Origin: Flavobacterium aquaticum
GTDB taxonomy: Bacteria > Bacteroidota > Bacteroidia > Flavobacteriales > Flavobacteriaceae
Direction: 5' to 3'
DNA: 64,000 nt
NCBI RefSeq assembly: GCF_003259835.1
Contig: NZ_QLMI01000003.1
Location: 124,001-188,000 of the forward strand
Shown: positions 42,927 to 53,162 of the stretch, piece after piece
How positions within the stretch are numbered: position 1 is the stretch's first letter
How the letters are laid out: each line of letters begins with the position of its first letter
Position numbers and translations under genes: made by a program
Notes under the pieces: generated by a model
What the model saw: the letters and a program-made list of their open reading frames with translations, nothing else
What the model was told of the DNA's origin: nothing
Databases searched by the model: none

Positions 42927-45203
42927 ATGGAACAAGTATCAGCCGCAGCCATTTACACTCTTCGATTTATTAATCAAACTAATAAATCCATATTCCTTAC
43001 TGGAAAAGCAGGAACTGGAAAAACCACACTTTTAAAAGAAATTATCGCTACAACACATAAAAACACCGTTGTTGTGGCGCCTACAGGAATTGCCGCTTTG
43101 AACGCGAATGGAGTAACAATTCATTCTATGTTTCAGTTACCTTTTGCAGCTTTTATCCTTGATAATAAGCAACTTCCACATTTTTCCGATACTGTAAAAT
43201 TCGAAAACAGAGATTCGCTTGGACGTCATTTCAAGATGAATAACGTGAAACGTTCCGTAATTCGAAATATGGAATTGTTAGTGATTGATGAAGTTTCCAT
43301 GCTACGTGCCGATGTGTTGGATGCAATGGATTTTATGATGCGAAGAGTTCGTAGAAACGAAAGACCTTTTGGAGGAGTTCAAGTTCTTTTTATAGGAGAT
43401 TTATTACAGTTACCGCCAGTGGTGAAAAATGAAGAATGGGATATGCTAAAGCATTATTATCGAGGCATGTTCTTTTTTCATTCGCACGTAATACAACAAT
43501 TTCCACCTTTGTATATCGAATTAGACAAAATTTTTCGTCAAACTGATGCCGAATTTATTGATGTTTTGAATAATTTACGACACAATAAAATCACTTCTGA
43601 AGATGTGAAACTTTTAAATCAATTTGTACAACCTAATTTTGATCTGAAGAAGAACAAAGGTTTCATCATTTTAACTACGCATAATTCCAAAGCCGATACC
43701 ATAAATGCTCAGTCTTTAAAAGATTTAGAAGGAAAACAATTCACTTATTTACCTGAAATTACCGATGATTTTCCTGAAAAAATATATCCATTAGAAGAGA
43801 AATTGCAGTTGAAAATCGGAGCACAAGTGATGTTTATTAAAAACGATTTGAATTTCGAAAAACAATTCTTCAACGGAAAAATGGGCGTTATCAGTTCGTT
43901 AACTGAAAAAGAAATCTTCGTTCACTTTCCCGAAGAAAATAAAACGATTGAAGTAGAACGCTACGAATGGCAAAATATTCGCTACAAAGTCAACGAAAAT
44001 ACTAAAGAAATTGAAGAAGAAGTCATCGGAACTTTTGTCCACTACCCTATCAAATTGGCTTGGGCGATTACCGTTCACAAAAGTCAAGGCTTAACTTTCG
44101 ACAAAGCAGCGCTCGACGTATCGCAAGTTTTTGCGCCTGGACAAGCGTATGTGGCTTTATCGCGTTTACGTTCGTTAAAAGGGCTTATTTTGCTTTCTCC
44201 GTTGCGAATAAATGGCATTTCTAGCGATGAAGAAGTACTTAATTATGCCGAAAACAAAGCTTCTGAAGAAATCTTACAACATTCTTTAGCTAAAGAGACC
44301 CTGTTTTTTTGGCTGAATACATTACTTAATTCATTTGATTTCAAAGAATTAGGTCAAGAATGGCGCAATCATTTGTTTAGTTACAATTCCGAAGCACCAA
44401 AATCACCAAAAACGAAGCATAACGATTGGGCAAAAAACCAACACGATAAAATCGCCGAAATTTTAGAACCTTCAGGGAAATTTATGTCGCAATTGCATAA
44501 AATTTTTTTCGATGAAAATTTGGATGTCAATTTCGTAAAAGAGCGATGTGATGCAGCTTATCAATATTTTTTCAAAACGTTAGATACTGTTGCAGAAGAA
44601 TTGTTGTTGAAAATCGAAGAAGTAAAACGGATTAAAAAAGTAAAAGCGTTTTATGACGAATTATTGGTTTTAGAAGAACTTCAAATCAAAGCGATTTTAC
44701 AACTGAAAAAGGCAAAATTATTAACCAATATCATTGTCGAAGGAAAAGAAATTTCAAAGAAAAATTTAATTTCGGAAGACATGAGTACTTACAAAATCAA
44801 TAAGTTGGTAGTTGTGGCAGAACGCTTTAGAACTTCGCACGCAGCTTTGGTGGAAGACGACGAAGACGTTTCGTATTACACCGATTCGAAGAAGAAAAAA
44901 ACAAAAGAACCAAAGAAATCCACTATTGAAGATACCTTAGAATTGTGGAAACAAAACTTATCGATTTACGAAATTGCAAAACAGCGAAAACTTACACCAC
45001 AAACCATTTACAACCATTTTACCAAGTTGATTCAAATGGAAATTGTACAACTTTCCGACATTTTACCAGAAGATAAAATTTCCGATTTAAAAGTCGCTTT
45101 CAAAGATTTTAAAGGTGAAAGTTTAGGCGAATTAAAAGAAATTCACGGCGATAAATTCTCCTGGGATGAATTGAGATTGTATAAAGCGAGTTTAAATAAT
45201 TAG
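42927..45203 (+). CDS. PIF1-like / UvrD-type helicase with C-terminal helical (HRDC, HTH) domains
   Basis: 758 residues from MEQVSAAAIYTLRFINQ. Walker A GKAGTGKTTLLKEI (about 24-37), Walker B LVIDEVSMLRAD, later GAQVMFIKNDL and WAITVHKSQGLTFDKA (superfamily 1 motif V/VI). This is the PIF1-like family often called 'helix-turn-helix domain-containing helicase'. After about residue 490 comes a helical HRDC-like part and a C-terminal HTH (LSIYEIAKQRKLTPQTIYNHF). Probably a 5'-3' DNA helicase. Start chosen at MEQ over a TTG/ATG 8 codons upstream. Its end overlaps the convergent ABC gene by 12 bases. Confidence 0.85.
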   Translation: MEQVSAAAIYTLRFINQTNKSIFLTGKAGTGKTTLLKEIIATTHKNTVVVAPTGIAALNANGVTIHSMFQLPFAAFILDNKQLPHFSDTVKFENRDSLGRHFKMNNVKRSVIRNMELLVIDEVSMLRADVLDAMDFMMRRVRRNERPFGGVQVLFIGDLLQLPPVVKNEEWDMLKHYYRGMFFFHSHVIQQFPPLYIELDKIFRQTDAEFIDVLNNLRHNKITSEDVKLLNQFVQPNFDLKKNKGFIILTTHNSKADTINAQSLKDLEGKQFTYLPEITDDFPEKIYPLEEKLQLKIGAQVMFIKNDLNFEKQFFNGKMGVISSLTEKEIFVHFPEENKTIEVERYEWQNIRYKVNENTKEIEEEVIGTFVHYPIKLAWAITVHKSQGLTFDKAALDVSQVFAPGQAYVALSRLRSLKGLILLSPLRINGISSDEEVLNYAENKASEEILQHSLAKETLFFWLNTLLNSFDFKELGQEWRNHLFSYNSEAPKSPKTKHNDWAKNQHDKIAEILEPSGKFMSQLHKIFFDENLDVNFVKERCDAAYQYFFKTLDTVAEELLLKIEEVKRIKKVKAFYDELLVLEELQIKAILQLKKAKLLTNIIVEGKEISKKNLISEDMSTYKINKLVVVAERFRTSHAALVEDDEDVSYYTDSKKKKTKEPKKSTIEDTLELWKQNLSIYEIAKQRKLTPQTIYNHFTKLIQMEIVQLSDILPEDKISDLKVAFKDFKGESLGELKEIHGDKFSWDELRLYKASLNN

Positions 45204-45866
45204 TCCATCTTTCATTTCAATAATTCGGTCACTTTTTTTTGCAAAATCATCATCATGTGTTACAGCAATGATGGTTTGGCCATAGTTTTGTGTTAATTCT
45301 TGAAAAATATCAAAAACAATGTTGGTGTTTTTACTGTCTAAATTTCCAGTAGGTTCGTCACCCATGATTAATAAGGGGTCGTTTATCAATGCACGAGCAA
45401 TTGCTACACGCTGTTGTTGACCGCCCGAAAGTTTGTTGGCAGGTTTTAAAGCTTGATCTTCTAAGCCAAGAATTTTGAGTTTTTCGTATGCCTTTTCTTC
45501 AATTTCTTTTTCGGAATATTTACCAAGTTTAATTGCAGGAATCATAACGTTTTTTAAGCATGTAAACTCTGAAAGTAAGTAATGAAATTGAAAAACAAAC
45601 CCAATTTTTTCATTTCGAATTGCCGCTAATTTATCAGTTGATAAACCCGTCATTAATTCGTTATCAATGAATAAATTTCCATTGTATTCTGTATCCATTG
45701 TTGATAAAACATACAATAACGTAGATTTTCCACTGCCCGATTTTCCAACCATTGAAAGAAATTCTCCCTTTTGAACTTCAAATGAAATATTTTTCAACAC
45801 TTGAAATTCAATCGGGTCATAGAAATATTTATCTATATTTTCGGTTTTTAGAATAGTTTGTCGCAT
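45192..45866 (-). CDS. ABC transporter ATP-binding protein (MacB/LolD type)
   Basis: 224 residues with all ATPase motifs: Walker A GKSGSGKST, Q-loop FQFHYLLSEFTCL, signature LSGGQQQR, Walker B LLIMGDEPTGNLDS and a switch His (VTHDDD). The lipoprotein-release/macrolide-efflux subclass is suggested by the MacB/LolD-like sequence and by its neighbours, a permease and an adaptor. It is the final gene of the tetR-tolC-hlyD-permease operon and starts 3 bases downstream of the permease stop. It powers the efflux complex. Confidence 0.93.
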   Translation of the reverse strand: MRQTILKTENIDKYFYDPIEFQVLKNISFEVQKGEFLSMVGKSGSGKSTLLYVLSTMDTEYNGNLFIDNELMTGLSTDKLAAIRNEKIGFVFQFHYLLSEFTCLKNVMIPAIKLGKYSEKEIEEKAYEKLKILGLEDQALKPANKLSGGQQQRVAIARALINDPLLIMGDEPTGNLDSKNTNIVFDIFQELTQNYGQTIIAVTHDDDFAKKSDRIIEMKDGLII

Positions 45867-45869
45867 AAT

Positions 45870-47093
45870 TTATTTTCTAAAAATGGTAACAGGATCAACT
45901 TGTGCGGCTTTTTTAGCCGGAATATAACCTGCGAAAAAAGTAATTACTAAACCAATAACAACGCCTTGCAAATATTTTGTCGGTTCATAATCAATAGGAA
46001 AATAACCAATATCACCACCAACATATACTTTTTTCAAGAAAGTTATTAAAACAGTAGCCATAATCATTCCGCCTATAACGCCCATGATTCCTATTGTTAC
46101 CGCTTGTGTCACGAATATTCTAATGACATCTTTTCCATTAAAACCCATAGCTTTTAAAATAGCGATATCATTAATTTTTTGAGAAACCGTCATGTTTAAA
46201 ATATTATAAATTCCGAAACCTGCGACTAACAAAATAGTTAAAGAAACAAAAGTGATAATCATTTTTCGCATTTTGTTGGCCGCCATAAAAGTTTCGTTGG
46301 CTTCTTTCCAACCTTCTGCTTTATAACCTGTTATATTTGAAATTTTTTCAGCTATTGCTTTTGCTTTTTCTGGATCAACAATATTTACGTTAATATCTGT
46401 AATGTAAGACGCTCCTTCTTTCAATAATTGTTGAGAACTGGCTAAATTTACATAGGAATTTGATTTATCAACTTTTGAATTATTGGTTTTAAAAATCCCA
46501 ACAACTTTATACGTTTTGATGACACTTTTTGAGGAAGTTAAATTGATATTATCGCCAATTTTTGCATTCATTTTTTCTGCAATTCCGCTTCCAATGATAA
46601 TTCCGTTTGGATTTGATTTTAATAAGTCGAAATTACCTTCAGCCATAAACGATTTGATGTTGTACATCACATTTGCTTCTTCAGGTTTGATGCCAATTGC
46701 TAATCCAGAGATTTGTGATTTCCCGTTATTGTAAAAAACATTAACGCTCACTTGAGGAGTCACCACAGTGACTTCGGGCTGTTTTAAAATGGTTTCAGAA
46801 ATTAACTTCGGATTGATAATTGTATTGTTTGAAGGAACAATTTTTGGGTTAATAATCAAATAATTTTCATTGGAATTTTTAACCAAAACCTTACTTATTT
46901 CATCATCTTTATACACTCGAATATGCGATGTTGTTTTAAAAATGCTGGCGCTCGAACTCTTATCAAATCCAACCAACATGCTATTCATAAAAATATAAAT
47001 AGACATTCCTAAAACCACACCGGCCGCTGCAACAGCTGTTAATTTTTTGTTGGAAATAATATACGTTTTTGCTATTTCTGTATTGATGTTCAT
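45870..47093 (-). CDS. MacB/FtsX-like ABC permease
   Basis: 407 residues with four membrane segments: one near the N terminus (about 19-39) and three in the C-terminal third (about 277-300, 328-350, 370-392), separated by a 230-residue periplasmic region (MacB-PCD like). SQKINDIAILKAMGFNGKDV is the typical FtsX-family loop. It is the membrane part of the export complex with the ATPase at 45192. A 3-base gap to its neighbours on both sides points to one operon. Confidence 0.9.
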   Translation of the reverse strand: MNINTEIAKTYIISNKKLTAVAAAGVVLGMSIYIFMNSMLVGFDKSSSASIFKTTSHIRVYKDDEISKVLVKNSNENYLIINPKIVPSNNTIINPKLISETILKQPEVTVVTPQVSVNVFYNNGKSQISGLAIGIKPEEANVMYNIKSFMAEGNFDLLKSNPNGIIIGSGIAEKMNAKIGDNINLTSSKSVIKTYKVVGIFKTNNSKVDKSNSYVNLASSQQLLKEGASYITDINVNIVDPEKAKAIAEKISNITGYKAEGWKEANETFMAANKMRKMIITFVSLTILLVAGFGIYNILNMTVSQKINDIAILKAMGFNGKDVIRIFVTQAVTIGIMGVIGGMIMATVLITFLKKVYVGGDIGYFPIDYEPTKYLQGVVIGLVITFFAGYIPAKKAAQVDPVTIFRK

Positions 47094-47096
47094 GGC

Positions 47097-48185
47097 TTAA
47101 GGTTTTAAAGGCAACAAAACATCTTCTTTAGTGATTCCGTCTAAAATTTCTACATATTCTGTAGAAACTATTCCTGTTTTTACGATAACGGCTTCGTCTT
47201 TTCCTTTTACCATTACTTTATTTCCAAACCCCAAAAAGTTTCTTGGTATTAATAGCGCATTTTTCTTTTCGCCAACTAAAATATTAGCTTCTAATTGCGT
47301 TCCATACAGCGAAGTATTTAAAGGTTTATCAAAAATTACTTTACAAATAAACGATTGTGTTTGCTCATCAAAAGCAGCTAATATTTCGCTGATTTTTGCA
47401 TTATACACTTCGTTTTTATTGGTGTTTAATTGCACAAAAACAGTCTGACCAATTTTTACTTTTCCAATACTATTTTCATCTACATTTAACACGCCTTCTA
47501 CTTTATTTTCATCTGCGATTACGGCAATCACATCTCCTTTTTTTACATAATCCCCAGAGAATTTAAGCTTTTTAATAATCGTTCCTTTTTGTGGAACAAC
47601 CAATTTATTATATCCTAGAACTACTTGATTGTTTTTCAATTGATTTTCAGTGTTGATGTAATTTTGTTTGGATTGCTGTAAGACTTGTTGGTATTGTTTT
47701 TTTAAAGCATTTAATTGTGATAAGGAATTTTCTGCAGCTAATTGCATGTTTTCATATTCAACTTTGGCAATACTTTGCGAATCGTACAATCTTTTGTAGC
47801 GTTCGGCTTGCGTTTTATCTTGCTGATATTTGCTTTCAGCAAACTTAATATTTTGTTGTAATTGTTGTAAAGCTGGAGCATTCTCGGTTAAATTTTCTTT
47901 GGAAATAACCACTAAATCTTTAGCTGAAGCGGTATTGTTTTCATTGGTTTTATTGTCAATTGAAGCAATAATTTGGTTTTCAGTTACTTTATTTCCAACA
48001 TCAAAAGTTGCATTTACTAAAATTCCATCTGTTTGAGCGGTTAAATTATAGGAATTGTCCCATTCTAATTCGCCCGAAGCAAAAACTAATTCTTTAATGT
48101 CTTGTACAACAGGCTTTCCTTCTTCTTTTGTTCCACATGAAACCAAAGTAGAAAGTGTTAGTAAAAGAAACAGACTATTTTTCAT
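47097..48185 (-). CDS. HlyD/RND-type periplasmic adaptor, lipoprotein
   Basis: 362 residues. Signal peptide with lipobox LVSC (Cys17). The adaptor layout is visible: biotinyl-like hairpin half (DGILVNATFDVGNKVTENQIIASI), a long coiled-coil hairpin (about 90-190), then the second lipoyl half and beta-barrel (GTIIKKLKFSGDYVKKGDVIAVI). It links the permease to the TolC-like channel in the periplasm. Operon with the genes on both sides; 13 bases after the TolC gene stop. Confidence 0.92.
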   Translation of the reverse strand: MKNSLFLLLTLSTLVSCGTKEEGKPVVQDIKELVFASGELEWDNSYNLTAQTDGILVNATFDVGNKVTENQIIASIDNKTNENNTASAKDLVVISKENLTENAPALQQLQQNIKFAESKYQQDKTQAERYKRLYDSQSIAKVEYENMQLAAENSLSQLNALKKQYQQVLQQSKQNYINTENQLKNNQVVLGYNKLVVPQKGTIIKKLKFSGDYVKKGDVIAVIADENKVEGVLNVDENSIGKVKIGQTVFVQLNTNKNEVYNAKISEILAAFDEQTQSFICKVIFDKPLNTSLYGTQLEANILVGEKKNALLIPRNFLGFGNKVMVKGKDEAVIVKTGIVSTEYVEILDGITKEDVLLPLKP

Positions 48186-48198
48186 TTTTAGTATATTT

Positions 48199-49533
48199 TT
48201 AGTTGTTGTTTATCACAATTTTATTTTTTGAGAATCCTATGTTTGCCAAAGCATTTACCATATTTATCTCACTGATTAACAAATCGTTTTGCGAAATTAG
48301 AAGCTTGTCTAATGGCAAAATTTGTTCTTGATATTGATTGAAATTTTTTTCAAAAGTGTCTTTTTTTAGCAGATATATTTTTTTGAAATTTTTATATTGC
48401 TCAATCGCTTTTTCATATTCAATTTCTAGTTGTTTGTTGGCAAATTCATTTTCTTTTTCGGCATGGTCTGCATTGTTTTTCAATTGATTCAATTGAATTT
48501 TTTTATTGTAAACGGTGGCTAATTTTTGCACATTAGTAGGAAAATCCCAAGTAACTTTTAAACCCACATAGTTGAAATTTACCCAATTTGAATTCGCATC
48601 AAAATAGTTTACATTACTTAGATTTTGCCAATTAAATGATGAAATAAAAGATAAAACAGGCAATTGTTGCAAATGAGCAATTTTTAAATCTTGTTGCATC
48701 ATTTGGTATTGTAATTTGTAGTTTTCGCTTTTAAAATTGGAGTTGGTTGCAACCAATTCTTCCCTATTTTCATAATTTGAAAGCTGTTCTGTAAGTTTTA
48801 AATCAAATTCATTTTCAAAGAAAAGCGCTAAACTTTGTTTTTGTATTTTTTGGTTTAAGATAAGTTGCGATAATTTATCTTGTAGTGCAATTAAATTAGC
48901 TTCTGCTTCATTTACATCTTGTTTTCTTGTAATTCCTTCGTTAAACTTGTTTTGATTGATTAAAACTAAGCTTTCGGCAATTTTGATGTTTTCTTGGAGA
49001 ATTTTTTTCTGAGCTTCAAACGAAAGTAAGTTAAAATATACACCATTAATTTGATTATAAATGTTTTGCTCGTTGAGTTTGTTTTGATTTTCAACTAATT
49101 GTTCGTTGATTTTTGCACTTTTAATCTGGGCAATACTTCCAAAATTTAAAATATCAAATTGAGGTTGTATCGAAAAGGTGCTGGTATATTGTTGTCCCAT
49201 GGTAACTTCCTTAAAAGTTCCTACAGGTAGTCCAAAGATGGGTCCAGGTAAAAAACTTACCTGTTGTTCAAAATTATTCAGGGATTGAGCGGTTGCTGGA
49301 ATTCTTGGATTTAATATATTTCCTATCGCTGTTTTTTTTGTCAAATTTGCTAATTGTGTTTGTAATGTCGCATTTTGCAAGGCATAATTCTTTTCTTTAG
49401 AAAGTTGTAGTACTTCTGGTAATGAATTTACAATTCTTTCTTCTTGTGAAAAACTTGACAATCCACAAAAGATTGAAAAGAGCATCAAAAATCCTTTTTT
49501 TAAAGGTATAGGAATATTTTCAATTTTTTTCAT
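48199..49533 (-). CDS. TolC family outer-membrane efflux protein
   Basis: 444 residues with a signal peptide (about 1-29, ending CGLSSFSQ). The rest shows the two-repeat coiled-coil/beta pattern of TolC, such as SFEAQKKILQENIKIAESLV and GITRKQDVNEAEANLIALQD; FNEGITRKQDVNEAEANL is the common helix of the family. It would form the outer-membrane duct for the MacA/MacB-like pump. Sits 7 bases after tetR in the operon. Confidence 0.92.
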   Translation of the reverse strand: MKKIENIPIPLKKGFLMLFSIFCGLSSFSQEERIVNSLPEVLQLSKEKNYALQNATLQTQLANLTKKTAIGNILNPRIPATAQSLNNFEQQVSFLPGPIFGLPVGTFKEVTMGQQYTSTFSIQPQFDILNFGSIAQIKSAKINEQLVENQNKLNEQNIYNQINGVYFNLLSFEAQKKILQENIKIAESLVLINQNKFNEGITRKQDVNEAEANLIALQDKLSQLILNQKIQKQSLALFFENEFDLKLTEQLSNYENREELVATNSNFKSENYKLQYQMMQQDLKIAHLQQLPVLSFISSFNWQNLSNVNYFDANSNWVNFNYVGLKVTWDFPTNVQKLATVYNKKIQLNQLKNNADHAEKENEFANKQLEIEYEKAIEQYKNFKKIYLLKKDTFEKNFNQYQEQILPLDKLLISQNDLLISEINMVNALANIGFSKNKIVINNN

Positions 49534-49540
49534 GGCATTT

Positions 49541-50134
49541 TCATTTCTGTATTAAAGCCAATAAGTTGTTAATTGTTTTATTGCCTTCTGTAGTGATATC
49601 ATATTGAAAGTTTGATAATTTCCATTTTAGCATTTGAAAACGAAATGAACCGAGTATAATTGGTAATAAATCTTCGGTTGAAATTTCTGTATTGAATTCG
49701 TTGGTTTGTTTTCCTTGTTCAAGTATTTGACCCAACAATTGCATTTTGTTTTGCATCAATTGAAGAATTATCGTTTTAATTTCTTTGGATTCATCCAATA
49801 AACCATCTGATAAAACAGCAACAACAAAGTGAGGATTCTTTTTAAAATAGTTGAATTGACTTGTAAAGACTGCTTTGAAATTTTCAGCCGCAGTATTTTG
49901 CGGTTTAATTTCTGAGGTTAATCGCTTGTTCATGTTTTGTTTTAATAGCGATAGTAAAGCAATTAAAATTTCTTCTTTCGATTTGAAATGGCGATAAATA
50001 GCACTTTCTGAAAAATTCATTTCTGAAGCAACCGTTTTTGTAGTTAAGCCTTTTATTCCTTTTTCAATAAGTATTTTTCCTGAAACCTCAATGATTTCAA
50101 GTTGTCTGTTTGATATTTCGTTTGTAATTGTCAT
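49541..50134 (-). CDS. TetR/AcrR family transcriptional repressor
   Basis: 197 residues. N-terminal HTH (GIKGLTTKTVASEMNFSESAIYRHFKSKEEIL, about 24-55) as in TetR regulators, then a helical ligand and dimerisation domain. It is the first gene of the efflux operon (tolC starts 7 bases after its stop), so it probably represses its own operon. A 12-bp palindrome that looks like its operator lies 8 bases before the start codon (50142-50153). The inducer is unknown. Confidence 0.92.
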   Translation of the reverse strand: MTITNEISNRQLEIIEVSGKILIEKGIKGLTTKTVASEMNFSESAIYRHFKSKEEILIALLSLLKQNMNKRLTSEIKPQNTAAENFKAVFTSQFNYFKKNPHFVVAVLSDGLLDESKEIKTIILQLMQNKMQLLGQILEQGKQTNEFNTEISTEDLLPIILGSFRFQMLKWKLSNFQYDITTEGNKTINNLLALIQK

Positions 50135-50141
50135 AGGTTAG

Positions 50142-50153
50142 TGAATATTCACA
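50142..50153. promoter_or_regulatory. Probable TetR operator
   Basis: Perfect palindrome GTGAATATTCAC, within the weaker TAGTG-AATATT-CAC-A-CTA frame, immediately upstream of the tetR-efflux operon. Placement and symmetry fit an autoregulatory repressor site. Confidence 0.6.
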
Positions 50154-50206
50154 CTACAAAGATATGCAAATATTTATTAACTAATAAAAAATCAAATAAT
50201 TTTAAA

Positions 50207-50596
50207 TTAGTTCAACCAAAAAACCACTAAAACTGCTGGAATAAAGTAAATTACAATCGTTCTTGCACCATCGTAATCTTTTGCTAAACGTTGTCCGAAC
50301 AAAAGAAAAAGTAACGTAATACAAGACAAAATAGCACCATAAAATCCTAAACCTCTAATCACCACATCTTGGACTAAATGTTGGATAATTCCAGAAACAC
50401 ATAAAATTCCCGAAACCACTTCTAAAACCAGGACAATTCCTAAAGCAAACGGAACTTGTTTTGCTAAAATTGTATTCGCAAAATGACCGGTTAACCATTC
50501 TACATTGCCTTTCCAATCTTTAATTTTATCATATCCAGATTGTAAAAAAGTGATGGCTAAAAAAGCTAAGACTAAAAGAGGAGCAACTTGTATCAT
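50207..50596 (-). CDS. DoxX family membrane protein
   Basis: 129 residues with four membrane segments. LAFLAITFLQSGYDKIKDWKG is the typical DoxX N terminus with a Gly-Tyr-Asp-Lys after the first helix, and the final segments match the family by pattern. DoxX members are inner-membrane proteins, some linked to respiration or redox stress; this one has no assigned role. It is 2 bases downstream of holB and probably in its transcript. The spacer to tetR has a palindromic operator. Confidence 0.82.
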   Translation of the reverse strand: MIQVAPLLVLAFLAITFLQSGYDKIKDWKGNVEWLTGHFANTILAKQVPFALGIVLVLEVVSGILCVSGIIQHLVQDVVIRGLGFYGAILSCITLLFLLFGQRLAKDYDGARTIVIYFIPAVLVVFWLN

Positions 50597-50598
50597 AA

Positions 50599-51750
50599 TT
50601 ATGCGTTTTTATGGATTAATCGTGTTAGTTTTATAGATAAATCGGTTAAGATGATTTTGCTATTTCCATTTCTTTCGATGTGGTAAATAGCATCTTCTAA
50701 TTCTTTGTAAATATCTGAAATATTGGCGCCATTTACAAACGGAGCAAATTTCTCCAATTCAAATTTAGGTACTTTTGTTTCTAAGAAAACTAAGTCATTT
50801 GCCTGATAATTAAGCAGTAAAGCTTGTCTGAAAAAGTGAATGCAATAGTGTAAAAATTGTTTTTGTGTTTCTCTTCCAGTAGACGCAATGTTTTCGCTCC
50901 AAGCAATCAAATCGTTAATAGCTGCGGCATTTCCTTTGGCACGAAAAGCACTTCTCACCCATTCTACAAACCATTCGTCAAATGGAAATTCATCGTCTTC
51001 TTTTCGTAAAATATGCAAGGCTTTGTTATAATTTCCTTCGCTTTGATGCGCGATTTTTTTCGCAACTGTTGGCTCACAATTTTCACGTGAAACTAAAGCT
51101 TCCGCAATTACACTTTCGCTCAAACCAATAAAATCAATCACTTGACAACGTGAAAGAATGGTTTGTAACATATCGCTAGTGCTTTCGGTAATTAAAATAA
51201 AAACCGTTTTAGCTGGCGGTTCTTCTAATAATTTCAATAATTTATTGGCTGACGAACCATTCATTTTATCCGCCATCCAAATGATCATGACCTTGTATCC
51301 ACCTTCGTAAGCTTTTAATGCTAATTTTTTGTTGATTTCGGTAGCTTCGTCAACACCAATTAAACCCTGTTTGTTCTGAATTCCGAGGTTTTTCAACCAA
51401 TCAAACAAACTTCCGTATGGATTTTCAGTTAAAAATTGACGCCATTCTACCATGAAATTATCACTAATCGCATGACTTTTAACGCTATCGGTCGTAGCTA
51501 CAGGAAAAACAAAATGCAAATCGGGATGCGAAAAATGTTCAAATTTTAGATTACAAGAGGTGTTTTCACCTACATTTTCTCCTCCAACATTCCCACATAA
51601 AATATATTGTGCATAGGCAATCGCCATTGGAAGTGTTCCACAACCTTCAGGTCCTACAAATAACTGAGCATGCGGAATTCTTCCGGCTTCGGCACTCTTA
51701 GTTAAGTGATTTTTAATATGTTCCTGTCCTAAAATATCTTTGAAAAGCAT
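50599..51750 (-). CDS. holB: DNA polymerase III subunit delta prime
   Basis: 383 residues. The clamp-loader fold begins ILGQEHIKNHLTKSAEAGRIPHAQLFVGPEG, with a degenerate Walker A (GPEGCGTLP, no Lys) as expected for delta prime, which binds but does not hydrolyse ATP. ANKLLKLLEEPPAKTVFILITE is the typical SRC-adjacent block with LSRCQVIDF. It loads the sliding clamp with DnaX and HolA, which are not in this window. A 3-mismatch parS-like sequence occurs at 51079. Confidence 0.93.
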   Translation of the reverse strand: MLFKDILGQEHIKNHLTKSAEAGRIPHAQLFVGPEGCGTLPMAIAYAQYILCGNVGGENVGENTSCNLKFEHFSHPDLHFVFPVATTDSVKSHAISDNFMVEWRQFLTENPYGSLFDWLKNLGIQNKQGLIGVDEATEINKKLALKAYEGGYKVMIIWMADKMNGSSANKLLKLLEEPPAKTVFILITESTSDMLQTILSRCQVIDFIGLSESVIAEALVSRENCEPTVAKKIAHQSEGNYNKALHILRKEDDEFPFDEWFVEWVRSAFRAKGNAAAINDLIAWSENIASTGRETQKQFLHYCIHFFRQALLLNYQANDLVFLETKVPKFELEKFAPFVNGANISDIYKELEDAIYHIERNGNSKIILTDLSIKLTRLIHKNA

Positions 51751-51871
51751 GGAACAAACCTAATCAAAAATTACCAAAATTGATAGAAAAGAAATCAAAA
51801 AGTTGGTTTTACAAGAATTTAAAAAAATGCAAAATATGATATTTGTTATAAAGATTTAAAATACAATAATT

Positions 51872-51879
51872 TATATTTG
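51872..51879 (+). promoter_or_regulatory. Putative -7 promoter box for pgk
   Basis: TATATTTG, an exact TAnnTTTG, 28 bases before the pgk ATG. The nearest TTG upstream (51843) is 26 bases away, slightly long for the -33 spacing. Confidence 0.45.
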
Positions 51880-51907
51880 CATTCGCTCAAATTAAAATTC
51901 GATACAA

Positions 51908-53095
51908 ATGAAAACACTTAACGACTTCAATTTCAATAACAAAAAAGCAATTATCCGAGTAGATTTTAACGTGCCTTTAGATGAAAATTTTAAAGTTACC
52001 GATGCTACAAGAATCGAGGCAGCAAAGCCAACAATTGACAAAATATTGAAAGATGGCGGAAGTGTAATTTTAATGAGTCACTTAGGAAGACCAAAAGGAG
52101 TTGAAGCGAAATATTCGTTACAACATATCGTTTCAAAAACGGAAGAAATTTTAGGTCAAAAAGTGCATTTTGCTTCGGATTGTATTGGAGAAATTGCTGA
52201 AAACGCGGCAAAAAATCTAAAATCAGGCGAAATTTTATTATTAGAAAACTTACGTTTTTATGCTGAAGAAGAAAAAGGTGATGTAGAATTTTCGAAAAAA
52301 TTAGCTGCTTTAGGTGATATTTATGTGAACGATGCTTTTGGAACAGCTCACAGAGCACACGCTTCAACAACTATCATTGCTCAGTTTTTTCAAGATGCGA
52401 AATGCTTTGGTTATTTGTTAGCTAAAGAAATTGAAAGCATCGAAAAAGTATTGAAAAATTCAGAAAAACCAGTGGTTGCGATTTTAGGAGGAAGTAAAGT
52501 TTCTTCAAAAATCACGGTGATTGAAAATATTTTAGACAAAGTAAACCACATGATTATTGGTGGTGGAATGACGTTTACTTTCATTAAAGCTTTGGGTGGA
52601 AAAATCGGAAATTCTATTTGCGAAGATGATAAATTAGAATTGGCTATCGAAATTTTAAAGCAAGCTAAAGAAAAAGGCGTTCAAATTCATTTACCAGTTG
52701 ATGTTATTGCTGCCGATGCTTTTTCAAATGACGCCAACACACAAGTGGTAGATGTAAAACAAATTCCAGACGGTTGGCAAGGATTGGACGCTGGCCCAAA
52801 ATCATTAGAAATTATCAAACGAATTATATTAGACTCAAAAACAATTCTTTGGAATGGTCCATTAGGTGTTTTTGAAATGGAAACTTTTGCTAATGGAACG
52901 ATTTCGTTAGGAGAATTTATTGCAGAATCAACTGCAAATGGTGCTTTTTCACTTGTAGGTGGTGGCGATAGCGTTGCGGCTGTAAAACAATTTGGATTAG
53001 AGCCAAAGATGAGTTACGTATCTACTGGTGGTGGAGCGATGTTAGAAATGCTGGAAGGCAGAACCTTACCTGGAATTGCAGCTATTTTAGATTAA
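51908..53095 (+). CDS. pgk: Phosphoglycerate kinase
   Basis: 395 residues, full length. Transfers phosphate from 1,3-bisphosphoglycerate to ADP in glycolysis. [13 protein letters not shown] (N-domain), [37 protein letters not shown] and [13 protein letters not shown] with [12 protein letters not shown] at the end are all standard. Monocistronic: AT-rich spacers on both sides and a -7 box upstream. Confidence 0.97.
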   Translation: MKTLNDFNFNNKKAIIRVDFNVPLDENFKVTDATRIEAAKPTIDKILKDGGSVILMSHLGRPKGVEAKYSLQHIVSKTEEILGQKVHFASDCIGEIAENAAKNLKSGEILLLENLRFYAEEEKGDVEFSKKLAALGDIYVNDAFGTAHRAHASTTIIAQFFQDAKCFGYLLAKEIESIEKVLKNSEKPVVAILGGSKVSSKITVIENILDKVNHMIIGGGMTFTFIKALGGKIGNSICEDDKLELAIEILKQAKEKGVQIHLPVDVIAADAFSNDANTQVVDVKQIPDGWQGLDAGPKSLEIIKRIILDSKTILWNGPLGVFEMETFANGTISLGEFIAESTANGAFSLVGGGDSVAAVKQFGLEPKMSYVSTGGGAMLEMLEGRTLPGIAAILD

Positions 53096-53162
53096 GAATA
53101 CAATAAAGCTTTGGTTATTAAGTTATTACTAATCAACATGCCCCAAAAAAACAAAAAACAGA

